Below, in pieces: positions 1-8,312 of a stretch of 64,000 nucleotides of DNA. Source of the stretch: Mycobacterium sp. MFM001 (lineage in GTDB: Bacteria > Actinomycetota > Actinomycetes > Mycobacteriales > Mycobacteriaceae); NCBI RefSeq assembly GCF_003402475.1, contig NZ_BFAB01000016.1, positions 16,149 to 80,148 on the forward strand, read 5' to 3'. The notes beneath the pieces are model-generated. The model saw only the letters and a program-made list of their open reading frames with translations, was not told the origin of the DNA and made no database searches. The position numbers and the translations under genes are program-made. The stretch's first letter is position 1. Each line of letters starts with the position of its first letter.

Positions 1-747
1 GCCGATGCGTGTCGACGGCGCATCCGCGTCGCGATCGAGTTCGTGGGCTTCCTCGCCCGCCATGACGCCAGTGCGGCGACCGCGACCCAGGATCTGTTGG
101 AGCGCTACCAAGAACACGTCGGCAGGATGCTGAACCATGAGTACGCCTTCATCGTCTGGCTACGCCAATCCCGCACCAACACCAAACTCCGAGTCCCCGA
201 CGTCCCGCAGTCACCGCCCTCAGTAACCGTCTCCGATACGCAGCGGTGGGCGGCCGTAGAGCGTCTGCTGCACGACACGACCGTGCGCCGTTATACACGA
301 ATTGCGGGCCTGCTCACATTGCTGTTCGCACAGCCGCTTTCACGCATCGTCGCCATGCGCACCAGTCAGGTCGCGATCACCGACGACCGGGCCGTGCACG
401 TCACCTTCAGCAAGATTCCAGTCCAGATGCCGCCGCTCCTCGACGACCTCATCCGTGAGCACCTCGAGCACCGCGGCAAAAGCCTCTACGCCTCACGCGG
501 AACCGGCTGGCTGTTCCCCGGCGGCAACCCTGCAGCGCACCTCGCCACCGAGAACATCCGCTCCCAGCTCGTCGCCATCGGGATCAAGCCCTACGAGAAC
601 CGCAAAGCGACCCTCTTCCACCTCTCCGGCGACATGCCCGCACCAGTCCTGGCCGAACTGCTCGGGCTCACCGACAAAAACGCCGCCGACTGGGCCAGAC
701 TTGCTGCCCGCGACTGGACCGCCTACATCGCCGAAAGAGCCCGCTGA
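1..747 (+). CDS. Tyrosine-recombinase-like protein, C-terminal part (5' end outside window)
   Basis: The reading frame is open from the first base, so the gene almost certainly starts upstream; a GTG at 43 is only an internal candidate. The visible part resembles the actinobacterial XerD-like 'site-specific integrase' proteins: a region with 'QPLSRIVAMRTSQV', then 'GTGWLFPGG', then an end with 'LAELLGLTDKNAADWARLAARDWTAYI'-like spacing (shown in pieces: LAELLGLT, AADWARLA, RDWTAYIAE). In this group the classical R-HxxR-Y residues are degenerate, so recombinase activity is doubtful. It may be a fossil recombinase or DNA-binding protein. The family assignment is from recalled sequence pattern, not a search. 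Confidence 0.6.
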   Translation, partial: ADACRRRIRVAIEFVGFLARHDASAATATQDLLERYQEHVGRMLNHEYAFIVWLRQSRTNTKLRVPDVPQSPPSVTVSDTQRWAAVERLLHDTTVRRYTRIAGLLTLLFAQPLSRIVAMRTSQVAITDDRAVHVTFSKIPVQMPPLLDDLIREHLEHRGKSLYASRGTGWLFPGGNPAAHLATENIRSQLVAIGIKPYENRKATLFHLSGDMPAPVLAELLGLTDKNAADWARLAARDWTAYIAERAR

Positions 748-816
748 CCGTATCGCTGTGCCTCAGATGGATTTCGCGGCGGCGGTTCCAGCGCTTGAGT
801 TCTCGCGAGTGATTGT

Positions 817-1695
817 TCACTGCGTGGCGTCGACGCTGTCGAGCCTGCACTTCTCCACCCAAGTCGCCAGAAGGCTTAAAGCGGCGAGCCTCTCGGCGGC
901 CTCCTGCGCCGATAGCTGCGTCCGGTCGTGGGTGGTTGGGTTTCGGATCGCAGCATGGACGCCCGTCGAGAAACTCAACAAGCCGCGGTTCATCGATATG
1001 ACGGTCTGGTCTTGATTACCTCCGAGCCAGCGCAATCGCGGAGCACCAGCCTTGGGTGGACTCTGCGAGAAGGCCTGCGTGAAAACGTCCTTGTCGTCGA
1101 GGTCAGTCCTTCGGGTGAGCTGGCGGACGTGGTCGATGACAGCGCCCACGGCGGATGACACCGCTTCGCGGTACAACTCGATGCGCCATTGGCCTCGAGC
1201 CGCGCCCCAGACCAAAGGGTGCATATCCTCGATGCTGATGTCGCCGGTGACATCGACACGGTCGACCATCGATTCAAGGATGCCGATGGTGTGTTCGGAC
1301 GCGGCGAGGATGTCGTCCGGCTGTACGAGCGAGTGCGGCTGGGTGACAGTTATCCACATCTCGAACGGGTTAACCGGACCGCCGAATCCCGGGCGGGATA
1401 TCCGCACACCGGTGATGTCGGGAAGATGCGCAATACGGCCAGCTGTCCGTGAGCAGCGGCCCTTCGCCGCCACCCATTCGTCGTCTGACACATCAGATCT
1501 CGGTGTCACGGCGGGCAGACTGGCGTAGCCGGCAAGTACCTCGTCAGGCAGGTCGGGACCAGCCATCGCCCGAAGCCCAGCGGTGAACTGACACAGCTCG
1601 AGCAGGGCGCTGAACGCCCGCTCAAAGTCGCGCACCTGTTCCGCTGCTCGCCGCAGGAACCGTGGATTCAACTTCAGATCGTCATTGTCACCCAT
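817..1695 (-). CDS. TIGR02391-like (Ymh family) protein
   Basis: A 292-residue soluble protein. Its last 50 or so residues carry the pattern I associate with TIGR02391: 'MNRGLLSFSTGVHAAIRNP' followed by THD and an alpha-helical end 'LSALSLLATWVEKC'-like (AALSLLATWVEKC). The N-terminal half has no motif I recognise. Function is unknown; the family is frequent in phage, plasmid and defence-island contexts. The ATG at 1695 lies 10 bases downstream of the stop of the DUF1508-like gene on the same strand, so the two form a small leftward operon divergent from the relaxase. A defence or plasmid-interaction role is only an inference from context. Confidence 0.6.
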   Translation of the reverse strand: MGDNDDLKLNPRFLRRAAEQVRDFERAFSALLELCQFTAGLRAMAGPDLPDEVLAGYASLPAVTPRSDVSDDEWVAAKGRCSRTAGRIAHLPDITGVRISRPGFGGPVNPFEMWITVTQPHSLVQPDDILAASEHTIGILESMVDRVDVTGDISIEDMHPLVWGAARGQWRIELYREAVSSAVGAVIDHVRQLTRRTDLDDKDVFTQAFSQSPPKAGAPRLRWLGGNQDQTVISMNRGLLSFSTGVHAAIRNPTTHDRTQLSAQEAAERLAALSLLATWVEKCRLDSVDATQ

Positions 1696-1704
1696 GTACG
1701 CAGC

Positions 1705-2028
1705 TCAGGGCCCAGTCGCATACGGCGCGTTCGCCCGCACGTTCTCGGCGGCGCGCTCCGCGTTGTAAGAGCTGGCGAACGACTCACCTGAGGCGGCAAC
1801 TTTGTCACTCGACCGCCATGCGCGCCACCGCCAGCTTCCGCCGACGTCCTGGAATGTCTCATACCGTGCTGCGGACCCGCCGGACTTGAAGGCATTTGCC
1901 GCTCTGGTGGCGTTGGCTTGCGATTCGAAGCCTTCGCCTGCCCAGGCGACCATCTCATGGTTGTCGCCGTACAAGGCCCACGTGGGATAGCGGTTGGCGT
2001 CACCAGTGACCGTGACCTTGAAGTACAT
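1705..2028 (-). CDS. DUF1508 (YegP-like) small protein
   Basis: A 107-residue protein with the YegP/DUF1508 two-repeat pattern: an N-terminal beta stretch 'MYFKVTVTGD', the phrase 'MVAWAGEGFESQANA' and a helical 'AANAFKSG', then a second 'SGESFASSYNAERAAENVRANA'-like unit (ASGESF, YNAERAAENV). The ATG at 2028 is preferred over upstream starts because AGGAGG lies seven bases before it. YegP-like proteins are small alpha-beta proteins of unknown function; no catalytic residues can be assigned. It is the first gene of a two-gene leftward unit whose promoter must lie in the 250 bases shared with the relaxase. Confidence 0.75.
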   Translation of the reverse strand: MYFKVTVTGDANRYPTWALYGDNHEMVAWAGEGFESQANATRAANAFKSGGSAARYETFQDVGGSWRWRAWRSSDKVAASGESFASSYNAERAAENVRANAPYATGP

Positions 2029-2219
2029 CGGATCCTCCTGCCTGTTGACCACAGGTACGCAGTCAGCTCGCAACAGTCTTATCAAGAGACACCGACAGCC
2101 AGCGCTTGCGACGCAGCGAACAAACTCGCCCTCGAACAGACCTCTGATTTGGGCATTCACCCCACTCGGAATTCGACCCCTCTGCCAATAGTTTCGGTAA
2201 CGACCGCCGGGCTAGTGTT

Positions 2220-2241
2220 GGATTTGACGGCTGTCAAATCC
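2220..2241. repeat. Perfect 9-bp inverted repeat before the relaxase: oriT or operator candidate
   Basis: GGATTTGAC at 2220-2228 and GTCAAATCC at 2233-2241 are exact reverse complements separated by GGCT. It lies 40 bases before the preferred relaxase ATG and just after an in-frame GTG at 2215. MOBF relaxases act at origins whose nic site is beside short inverted repeats, commonly next to the relaxase gene, so this is the best oriT candidate in the window. An operator for relaxase or DUF1508-gene control fits equally well. No nic site can be named from sequence. Confidence 0.45.
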
Positions 2242-2280
2242 ATAGCGTCCGGCCTAGAACCGCGAGAGGCGACGCCTGGC

Positions 2281-5200
2281 ATGACCGCCACACTGCACAA
2301 ACTCACCGCCGGATCGGGCTACACCTACCTGACCCGGCAGGTGGCCTCGGCCGACAGCACCGAACGCGGCCGCAACAGCCTGGCCGACTACTACTCGGCC
2401 AAAGGTGAATCCCCGGGCCGCTGGATCGGCTCCGGGCTGGCCTCACTGGGCGACACTGGCCAGCAGCACACCTCCTCCCCGACAGCCCAAAAGCTCTGGG
2501 CGGTCCGTACCGGGTCCGAGGTCAGCGAGCCACAGATGGCGGCGCTGTTCGGAGAAGGGTTGCACCCCAACGCGGTCGACATCACCAACCACATGCTGGC
2601 CGGGGGCGCGCACCCTCGCGCGGCGGTGCGCGCCGCCCACCTGGGCCGCCCGTTCACCATCCGCAGCGGCGAAACCGCGTTCCAGCGCGCGCTGGCGATC
2701 GCCTACCGCGAACACAATGCGCGCGCCGGGCTGCACTGGAACGCGCCCATCGCCGACGACGCGCGCGCCACGATCCGCACCACCGTGGCGCGGCAGCGGT
2801 TCAGCGACGAATACGATCGCGCCCCCGCCGACGATCGCGAACTTTCCGGCTACATCGCGCGCAACATCCGCGCCCGCACCACCGCCGTCGCCGGCTACGA
2901 CACCGTCTACAGCCCGGTCAAATCCGTCTCCACCCTGTGGGCGGTCGCACCCCTGGAGATCGCCACCGTCATCGAGGAATGTCACGACGCCGCTGTCGCC
3001 GATGCGTTGGCCTTCCAGGAGTCGGTTGCCGCGTTCACCCGCACCGGTGCGGGAGGGGTGGCCCAGGTCGACACCACCGGGCTCATCGCCGCGGCTTTCA
3101 CCCACCGCGACTCGCGCGCCGGCGACCCCGATCTGCACACCCACGTGGCCATCTCGAACAAGGTCGCCACCATCGACGCCAACGGCGTACAACGCTGGCT
3201 CGCCCTCGACGGACAACCGCTGCACCGGACAATGGTCGCGGCCTCCGAGCTGTACAACACGCGGCTGGAAGCCTACCTCGGCCAGCGGCTCGGACTGGTT
3301 TTCGAAGAGGTACCGCCCAGCGGGCGCGGTAAACGCCCAGTACGCGAAATCGTCGGTGTCAGCACCGAATTGATGCAACGCTGGTCGTCGCGACGCGCGG
3401 CCATCGAAGCACGCACCGCCGAGTTGTCCAAACAGTTTCAGGCCACCCACGGCCGCGAACCCACCAACGTCGAAGCGATCGCACTCGCCCAGCAAGCCAC
3501 CCTGGAATCCCGCGAAGCCAAACACGAGCCGCGCTCCCCCGCCGAGCAGCGCCAAACCTGGCGCAAAGAAGCCATCGAAGTCCTGGGCAGCCAGCGCGAA
3601 CTCACCCGCATGATCGGCGCGGTCCTGGCCGCCGGACGCAAACGCAGCGCCAAAGCCGTAACCGCTGAATGGATCAGCGAGCAAGCCCACAAAGCCATCA
3701 CCACCGTCGCCGAAACCCGCTCAACCTGGCAACGCCATCACCTGCTCGCCGAAGCCCAGCGCATCGTGCGCTCCACCGGCCACGCCGCCGATGACACGCT
3801 GGCCCACCGCATCACCGAAGCCGCCCTGGCCGAACCGCTCTCGCTGCCGGTGGCCCACATCGATGACGGCGAACTGGGCGAGCCCGCCGCGCTGCGCCGC
3901 CGCGACCGCAGCAGCGTCTACTCCCGCGACGGCACCGAGCTCTACACCAGCGCCGACGTGCGCGCCGCCGAACGCCGACTCCTGCACGCCGCCACCCTGC
4001 GCGACGGCCGCACCGTCACCGACGCCGACATCGACCTTGCACTGGAAGACTCCGCCGCCCGCGGCAAAGACCTCAACCCCGGCCAAGTCGCCCTCGTCAA
4101 CGAAATGGCCACCAACGGGCGGCGACTCGGGCTAGCACTTGCCCCAGCCGGCGCCGGCAAAACGACCGCGATGGCAGCGCTTTCGCACGCGTGGCGCAAC
4201 TCCGGCGGCCGCATCATCGGGCTAGCACCCACCGCCGCGGCATCCATCAACCTCGGCGCGGATCTGTCAGCCCCCACCGAAACCCTCGACAAGTACATCC
4301 AGCTCGCCATCCACCCCGAGCTGAGCGCCATTGTCCCGCAGTGGTTCTCCGATATCGATGAATCCACTCTGCTCATCATCGACGAGGCCGGCAAAGCCGG
4401 AACACTGCAACTCGACACCGTGATCGGCCACGCCTTGGCCAAAGGCGCCAGCGTGCGCCTCATCGGCGACGACGGCCAAATCGCCTCCATCTCCGCAGGC
4501 GGCATCCTGCGCGACATCGCCGCCGAAACCGACGCCCTAACACTGTCGCAGCTGGTGCGGTTCAGCGCCGCCGAAGAAGGCGCTGCCTCACTGGCACTGC
4601 GCGCCGGAGACCCCGCCGGCATCGGCTACTACATCGACCACCACCGCGTACATGTCGGCGCCGAACAAACCGCCGCCGACATGGCCTTCCAAGCATGGCT
4701 CGCCGACATCGCCGCCGGTCGCGACAGCCTGCTGCTGGCCCCCACCAACACCATCGTCGATGAACTCAACGCCCGCGCCCGCACCGCCCGCCTATCCGCG
4801 GCCACCGCCACCGACCCCAACTACCAAATCGGCCGCGAAACCATCCTTGCCGACCAACTCGCCGCATCCGCCGGCGACATCATCCGCACCCGCGACAACG
4901 CCCGCTGGCTGCGCCTGAGCCGAACCGACTACGTGCGCAACGGCTACACCTTCGAAATCACGAAAGTCGGCAAGGACGGCTCCTTACACGCCCGCCACAT
5001 CGGCACCGACCGCCGCATCACCTTGCCCGCCGACTACGTCGCCGCCCACGTCACCCTCGGCTACGCCAGCACCATCGACGGCGCCCAAGGACTCACCGCC
5101 AACCACAGCTGCCACGTCGTCGGCGCCGAACACCTCACCCGCCAACTGCTCTACGTCGCACTGACCCGCGGCCGCAACGAAAACCACCTCTACCTGTCCA

Positions 5201-8178
5201 CCGCCGAAACCGACCCGCACCGGGTCCTCGCCCCCAAAGCCACCCACCCCCAAACCGCTGTCGATGTCCTCACCAAAATCCTGGCTCGCGACGGCGCCCA
5301 AATCTCGGCGACCACGGCCGAACGCCAAGCCGCCGACCCCTTCACCCGCCTGGCTGCCGCCACCGACATGTACCACGACGCGCTCGGCACCGCCGCCGAA
5401 TACCACCTCGGCGCAACACAACTCGACATCCTCACCCGCCTTGCCGACAGCCTGCATCCCGGCCTGACTCACGCCGATGGCTGGCCCGTTCTGCGCAAAC
5501 ACCTGGCCCTGCTGTCCTGTGCCGGCCAACACCCCGCCGAAATCCTGCAGGCCGCCGTCGCCAAGGGCGCACTCGACAACGCCGCCGACCCGGCAGCCGT
5601 CCTGGACTGGCGCATCGACCCCACCGGCGGACACTCCGCCGGCATCGGCCCGCTGCGCTGGCTGCCCTCCACCCCAAAACTGCTGCGCGACAACCCCCAA
5701 TGGGGCGAATACCTCCAGCGCCGGGCCACCCTGGTCGCCGACCTCGCCGACCAGATCCGCGCCACCGCCCGCGCGTGGACACCAGCGACCGCACCCGCCT
5801 GGGCTAAACCCCTCATCAGCACCGCCCCCGGACTGGCCGCCGAAATCGCGATATTCCGCGCCGCCCACCGCGTCGCCCCCGAAGACAGCCGCCTGCTCGG
5901 AGCCGAGCAATACCCTGCGCGCTCCCGTGCCATCCAACTCCTGCTGCAAAGCAGCGCCGTCGACGCCATCGGGCGCCACCGCCCCGCAACCGCGCGCTTC
6001 CGCCAACTCATCGACGCCATCGACCCGCGCATCCGCACCGACAGCTACTGGCCCCAACTCGCCGACCACCTCGCCCACGCCGCCCCCAGCCGCCCCGACC
6101 TCGCCCAACTCGTCATCGACGCCGCCGCGCAACAACCACTGCCCGACGAACTCCCGGCAGCCGCGCTGTGGTGGCGCCTCTCCGGCAAACTCAGCCACAC
6201 CGCCACCCTCGATACCCCCAACGCCCACATCCGGCCACCCTGGATCCGCGAGTTGCACCAGGTTTTCGGCTCCGCTGTCGCCGAAACCATCGCCGCCGAC
6301 CCCGCCTGGCCCGGCCTCGTCGCCGCGATCGCCACCGCCGACCCCGCCCGCTGGACCCCCCGCGACCTCCTCCACCTGGCCGCCGAACACCTGGCCGACG
6401 CCGCCGACGACGGCCACAACATCGGTGTCTACGAGTACGCGCGGCTCATCACCCACACCATCGACATGGTTACCACCGCCGACCCCACCCACACCCACCA
6501 CGACCAGGTCACACTCGAACATCCGCCGCTCAGCCCCGAAGAAGAAGAACAGCTGCGGCCCCTCGACCCCCACTACGACGTACCAGTTGTCGACGATGAC
6601 GAACCAGCCCCCGGTGTCGATGGCGAGAAGCTCGAACCGCGACACGAAACACTCGACGAGGAACCGCACGGCGCAGACCTCGACCCCGACAGCACGCCCA
6701 TCGGTGAAGAGGACCTCGGCAGCCTGCGATTCGAGGACCTCTCCCCCACCCGCGTGCCGCCTCCGCCGCTGCCAGCAGCCTTACTCGACGTCTGGACCCT
6801 GCGCACCCAATACCAGCAAACCCTTAGCCAGCTCGACGAGCTGCAAGCACAAGTGCTCATCGGCGACGGCCCCGAGATGCGCCGGGCCACACCGCAAATC
6901 CTCGAACTACGCCAACGCGCCGACGCAGACCGTCCCTACCACAACGCGCTGCAAGCAGTAATCGCGCAATGGGCTGACGCCGAAGAACACTACGAATCCG
7001 CCCTCGCCCAAGTGAACTGGGCACAATCACGCCTGAACCAACTGCGCGCCGACCCGGCTGCCGACCCGCTCGACATCACCTCCGCGCAAGCCGACCTCGA
7101 TCTGCGGCAGATGTGCCTGCCCCAGGTGTCGCCAGCAGAACAGTTCTACCCAGCACTCAACGAGGCACTCACCGCACGAGCGGAGGCGGTCGGCGCAGTG
7201 GAAAACATCGTCACCTCCGCCGACGTCGACAAGGCGATCGCGGCCGCCCGTGCCGCCGATGACGCCGCCGTGAAGGCCGCCCGCCAACACTGCAACCAGA
7301 TTCGTCGCGACCTCGACCGTGCCGAACTGGCCGCCGCGGCCGCGTTCGCGGCCGCAGACCACCGCGCCCTCGAACACGTGCTGGCCCAACAAACCGAACT
7401 CGACGCCGAGCTACGCATCCTCGCCGTCGCCGGCCACCAGAGCCCACAACGGCCCCTGCCGGTCGCCGTCCCCGCTAGCGGCGCCTCCGGGCGCGCAGCC
7501 ATCGCCGCCGTCGCGGAACTTCCCTTCACGGTCAGCGTCGTGGCCGCTCAGCCTGGCCGCGAACTCAACACCGCACTGCACACCCTGCGCAAGGCCGCCG
7601 ACACCGCCGATCGCCACATCCACTGGTGCACACCCAGCGGCAAAGTGCCGCCGCGCAAGCACATTGGGCACACCACCACAACCGTCGCAGAACTGCACCG
7701 CAACCTCACCGAGGAAAACTGGCAAGTCGACCCCGGAAACCTCATTATCATCGACGAGGCCGCCAAAGCCGACCCGTCCATGCTCGCCGACCTCGCCGAA
7801 CACGCCGCCCAACACGACGCCAGACTCATCCTGCTCGACACCAGCACCAGCACGCGCTGGCCGCCTCAACCCAGCGCCCGCCTCCTGCAGCTCCTATACA
7901 CCGACCTGTCCTGGACCGCCACACTTGGTCCACCCGCCACCGACACGCGGCGCAGGGAGTCGCCGACTGCCCCCGACCTGCAACCTGTCCTTGCCCAAGC
8001 CGCTCACCTGCCTCCCGAGATGCTCACCGAGCAACTCCGTCAGGCCCTCCACCAACGCACCCAACTACGCCAACAGCACCAGCGCGCCCACGACACCCAC
8101 TCCGCGGCGCGCTGGATACGCACCCACGACCGCTCCGCCGCCGAAGACCTCACACCCGACCCCGGCATCGACCTGTAG
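2281..8178 (+). CDS. MOBF-type conjugative relaxase fused to a RecD/TraI-like helicase
   Basis: A 1965-residue protein that would nick the plasmid at oriT, stay bound to the 5' end and unwind the strand for transfer. The N-terminal TrwC-type domain begins with candidate nucleophiles Y14 and Y16 ('GSGYTYLTRQV') and Y37/Y38, and has the HUH metal site H275, H286 and H288 ('GDPDLHTHVAISN'). The helicase has Walker A 'APAGAGKTT' at 621-629 and Walker B 'LLIIDEAGKA' with D701/E702, then a UvrD/RecD-type end ('TIDGAQGLTA', 'LLYVALTRGRNENHLYLS'). A long Ala-rich, partly coiled-coil tail of about 900 residues follows, with an acidic patch and a second 'NLIIIDEAAKADPS' motif. ATG 2281 is chosen because relaxases begin close to the first Tyr; GTG 2215 is an alternative. 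Very confident in the family, less in the start. Confidence 0.93.
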   Translation: MTATLHKLTAGSGYTYLTRQVASADSTERGRNSLADYYSAKGESPGRWIGSGLASLGDTGQQHTSSPTAQKLWAVRTGSEVSEPQMAALFGEGLHPNAVDITNHMLAGGAHPRAAVRAAHLGRPFTIRSGETAFQRALAIAYREHNARAGLHWNAPIADDARATIRTTVARQRFSDEYDRAPADDRELSGYIARNIRARTTAVAGYDTVYSPVKSVSTLWAVAPLEIATVIEECHDAAVADALAFQESVAAFTRTGAGGVAQVDTTGLIAAAFTHRDSRAGDPDLHTHVAISNKVATIDANGVQRWLALDGQPLHRTMVAASELYNTRLEAYLGQRLGLVFEEVPPSGRGKRPVREIVGVSTELMQRWSSRRAAIEARTAELSKQFQATHGREPTNVEAIALAQQATLESREAKHEPRSPAEQRQTWRKEAIEVLGSQRELTRMIGAVLAAGRKRSAKAVTAEWISEQAHKAITTVAETRSTWQRHHLLAEAQRIVRSTGHAADDTLAHRITEAALAEPLSLPVAHIDDGELGEPAALRRRDRSSVYSRDGTELYTSADVRAAERRLLHAATLRDGRTVTDADIDLALEDSAARGKDLNPGQVALVNEMATNGRRLGLALAPAGAGKTTAMAALSHAWRNSGGRIIGLAPTAAASINLGADLSAPTETLDKYIQLAIHPELSAIVPQWFSDIDESTLLIIDEAGKAGTLQLDTVIGHALAKGASVRLIGDDGQIASISAGGILRDIAAETDALTLSQLVRFSAAEEGAASLALRAGDPAGIGYYIDHHRVHVGAEQTAADMAFQAWLADIAAGRDSLLLAPTNTIVDELNARARTARLSAATATDPNYQIGRETILADQLAASAGDIIRTRDNARWLRLSRTDYVRNGYTFEITKVGKDGSLHARHIGTDRRITLPADYVAAHVTLGYASTIDGAQGLTANHSCHVVGAEHLTRQLLYVALTRGRNENHLYLSTAETDPHRVLAPKATHPQTAVDVLTKILARDGAQISATTAERQAADPFTRLAAATDMYHDALGTAAEYHLGATQLDILTRLADSLHPGLTHADGWPVLRKHLALLSCAGQHPAEILQAAVAKGALDNAADPAAVLDWRIDPTGGHSAGIGPLRWLPSTPKLLRDNPQWGEYLQRRATLVADLADQIRATARAWTPATAPAWAKPLISTAPGLAAEIAIFRAAHRVAPEDSRLLGAEQYPARSRAIQLLLQSSAVDAIGRHRPATARFRQLIDAIDPRIRTDSYWPQLADHLAHAAPSRPDLAQLVIDAAAQQPLPDELPAAALWWRLSGKLSHTATLDTPNAHIRPPWIRELHQVFGSAVAETIAADPAWPGLVAAIATADPARWTPRDLLHLAAEHLADAADDGHNIGVYEYARLITHTIDMVTTADPTHTHHDQVTLEHPPLSPEEEEQLRPLDPHYDVPVVDDDEPAPGVDGEKLEPRHETLDEEPHGADLDPDSTPIGEEDLGSLRFEDLSPTRVPPPPLPAALLDVWTLRTQYQQTLSQLDELQAQVLIGDGPEMRRATPQILELRQRADADRPYHNALQAVIAQWADAEEHYESALAQVNWAQSRLNQLRADPAADPLDITSAQADLDLRQMCLPQVSPAEQFYPALNEALTARAEAVGAVENIVTSADVDKAIAAARAADDAAVKAARQHCNQIRRDLDRAELAAAAAFAAADHRALEHVLAQQTELDAELRILAVAGHQSPQRPLPVAVPASGASGRAAIAAVAELPFTVSVVAAQPGRELNTALHTLRKAADTADRHIHWCTPSGKVPPRKHIGHTTTTVAELHRNLTEENWQVDPGNLIIIDEAAKADPSMLADLAEHAAQHDARLILLDTSTSTRWPPQPSARLLQLLYTDLSWTATLGPPATDTRRRESPTAPDLQPVLAQAAHLPPEMLTEQLRQALHQRTQLRQQHQRAHDTHSAARWIRTHDRSAAEDLTPDPGIDL

Positions 8179-8312
8179 ACGCTTGCGGCCGGGCGAACCC
8201 AGTCGCCGAGCCAGGCGCAACGCGTGCATAGCTGCGACTAACCCTGGCGACTTCGGCACCTCAGGATGTTCCACTCGATAGGCTCCCAGACACCGACCAG
8301 GGAAGGGATCGA

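Noticed and set aside
2443..3690. 415-codon antisense frame over the relaxase N-terminus
   Set aside because: Same mirror effect; no motif and it faces the HUH domain sequence.
4984..6669. 561-codon frame antisense to the relaxase
   Set aside because: Gly/Val-rich translation typical of the opposite strand of a high-GC gene; the relaxase frame has clear domains.
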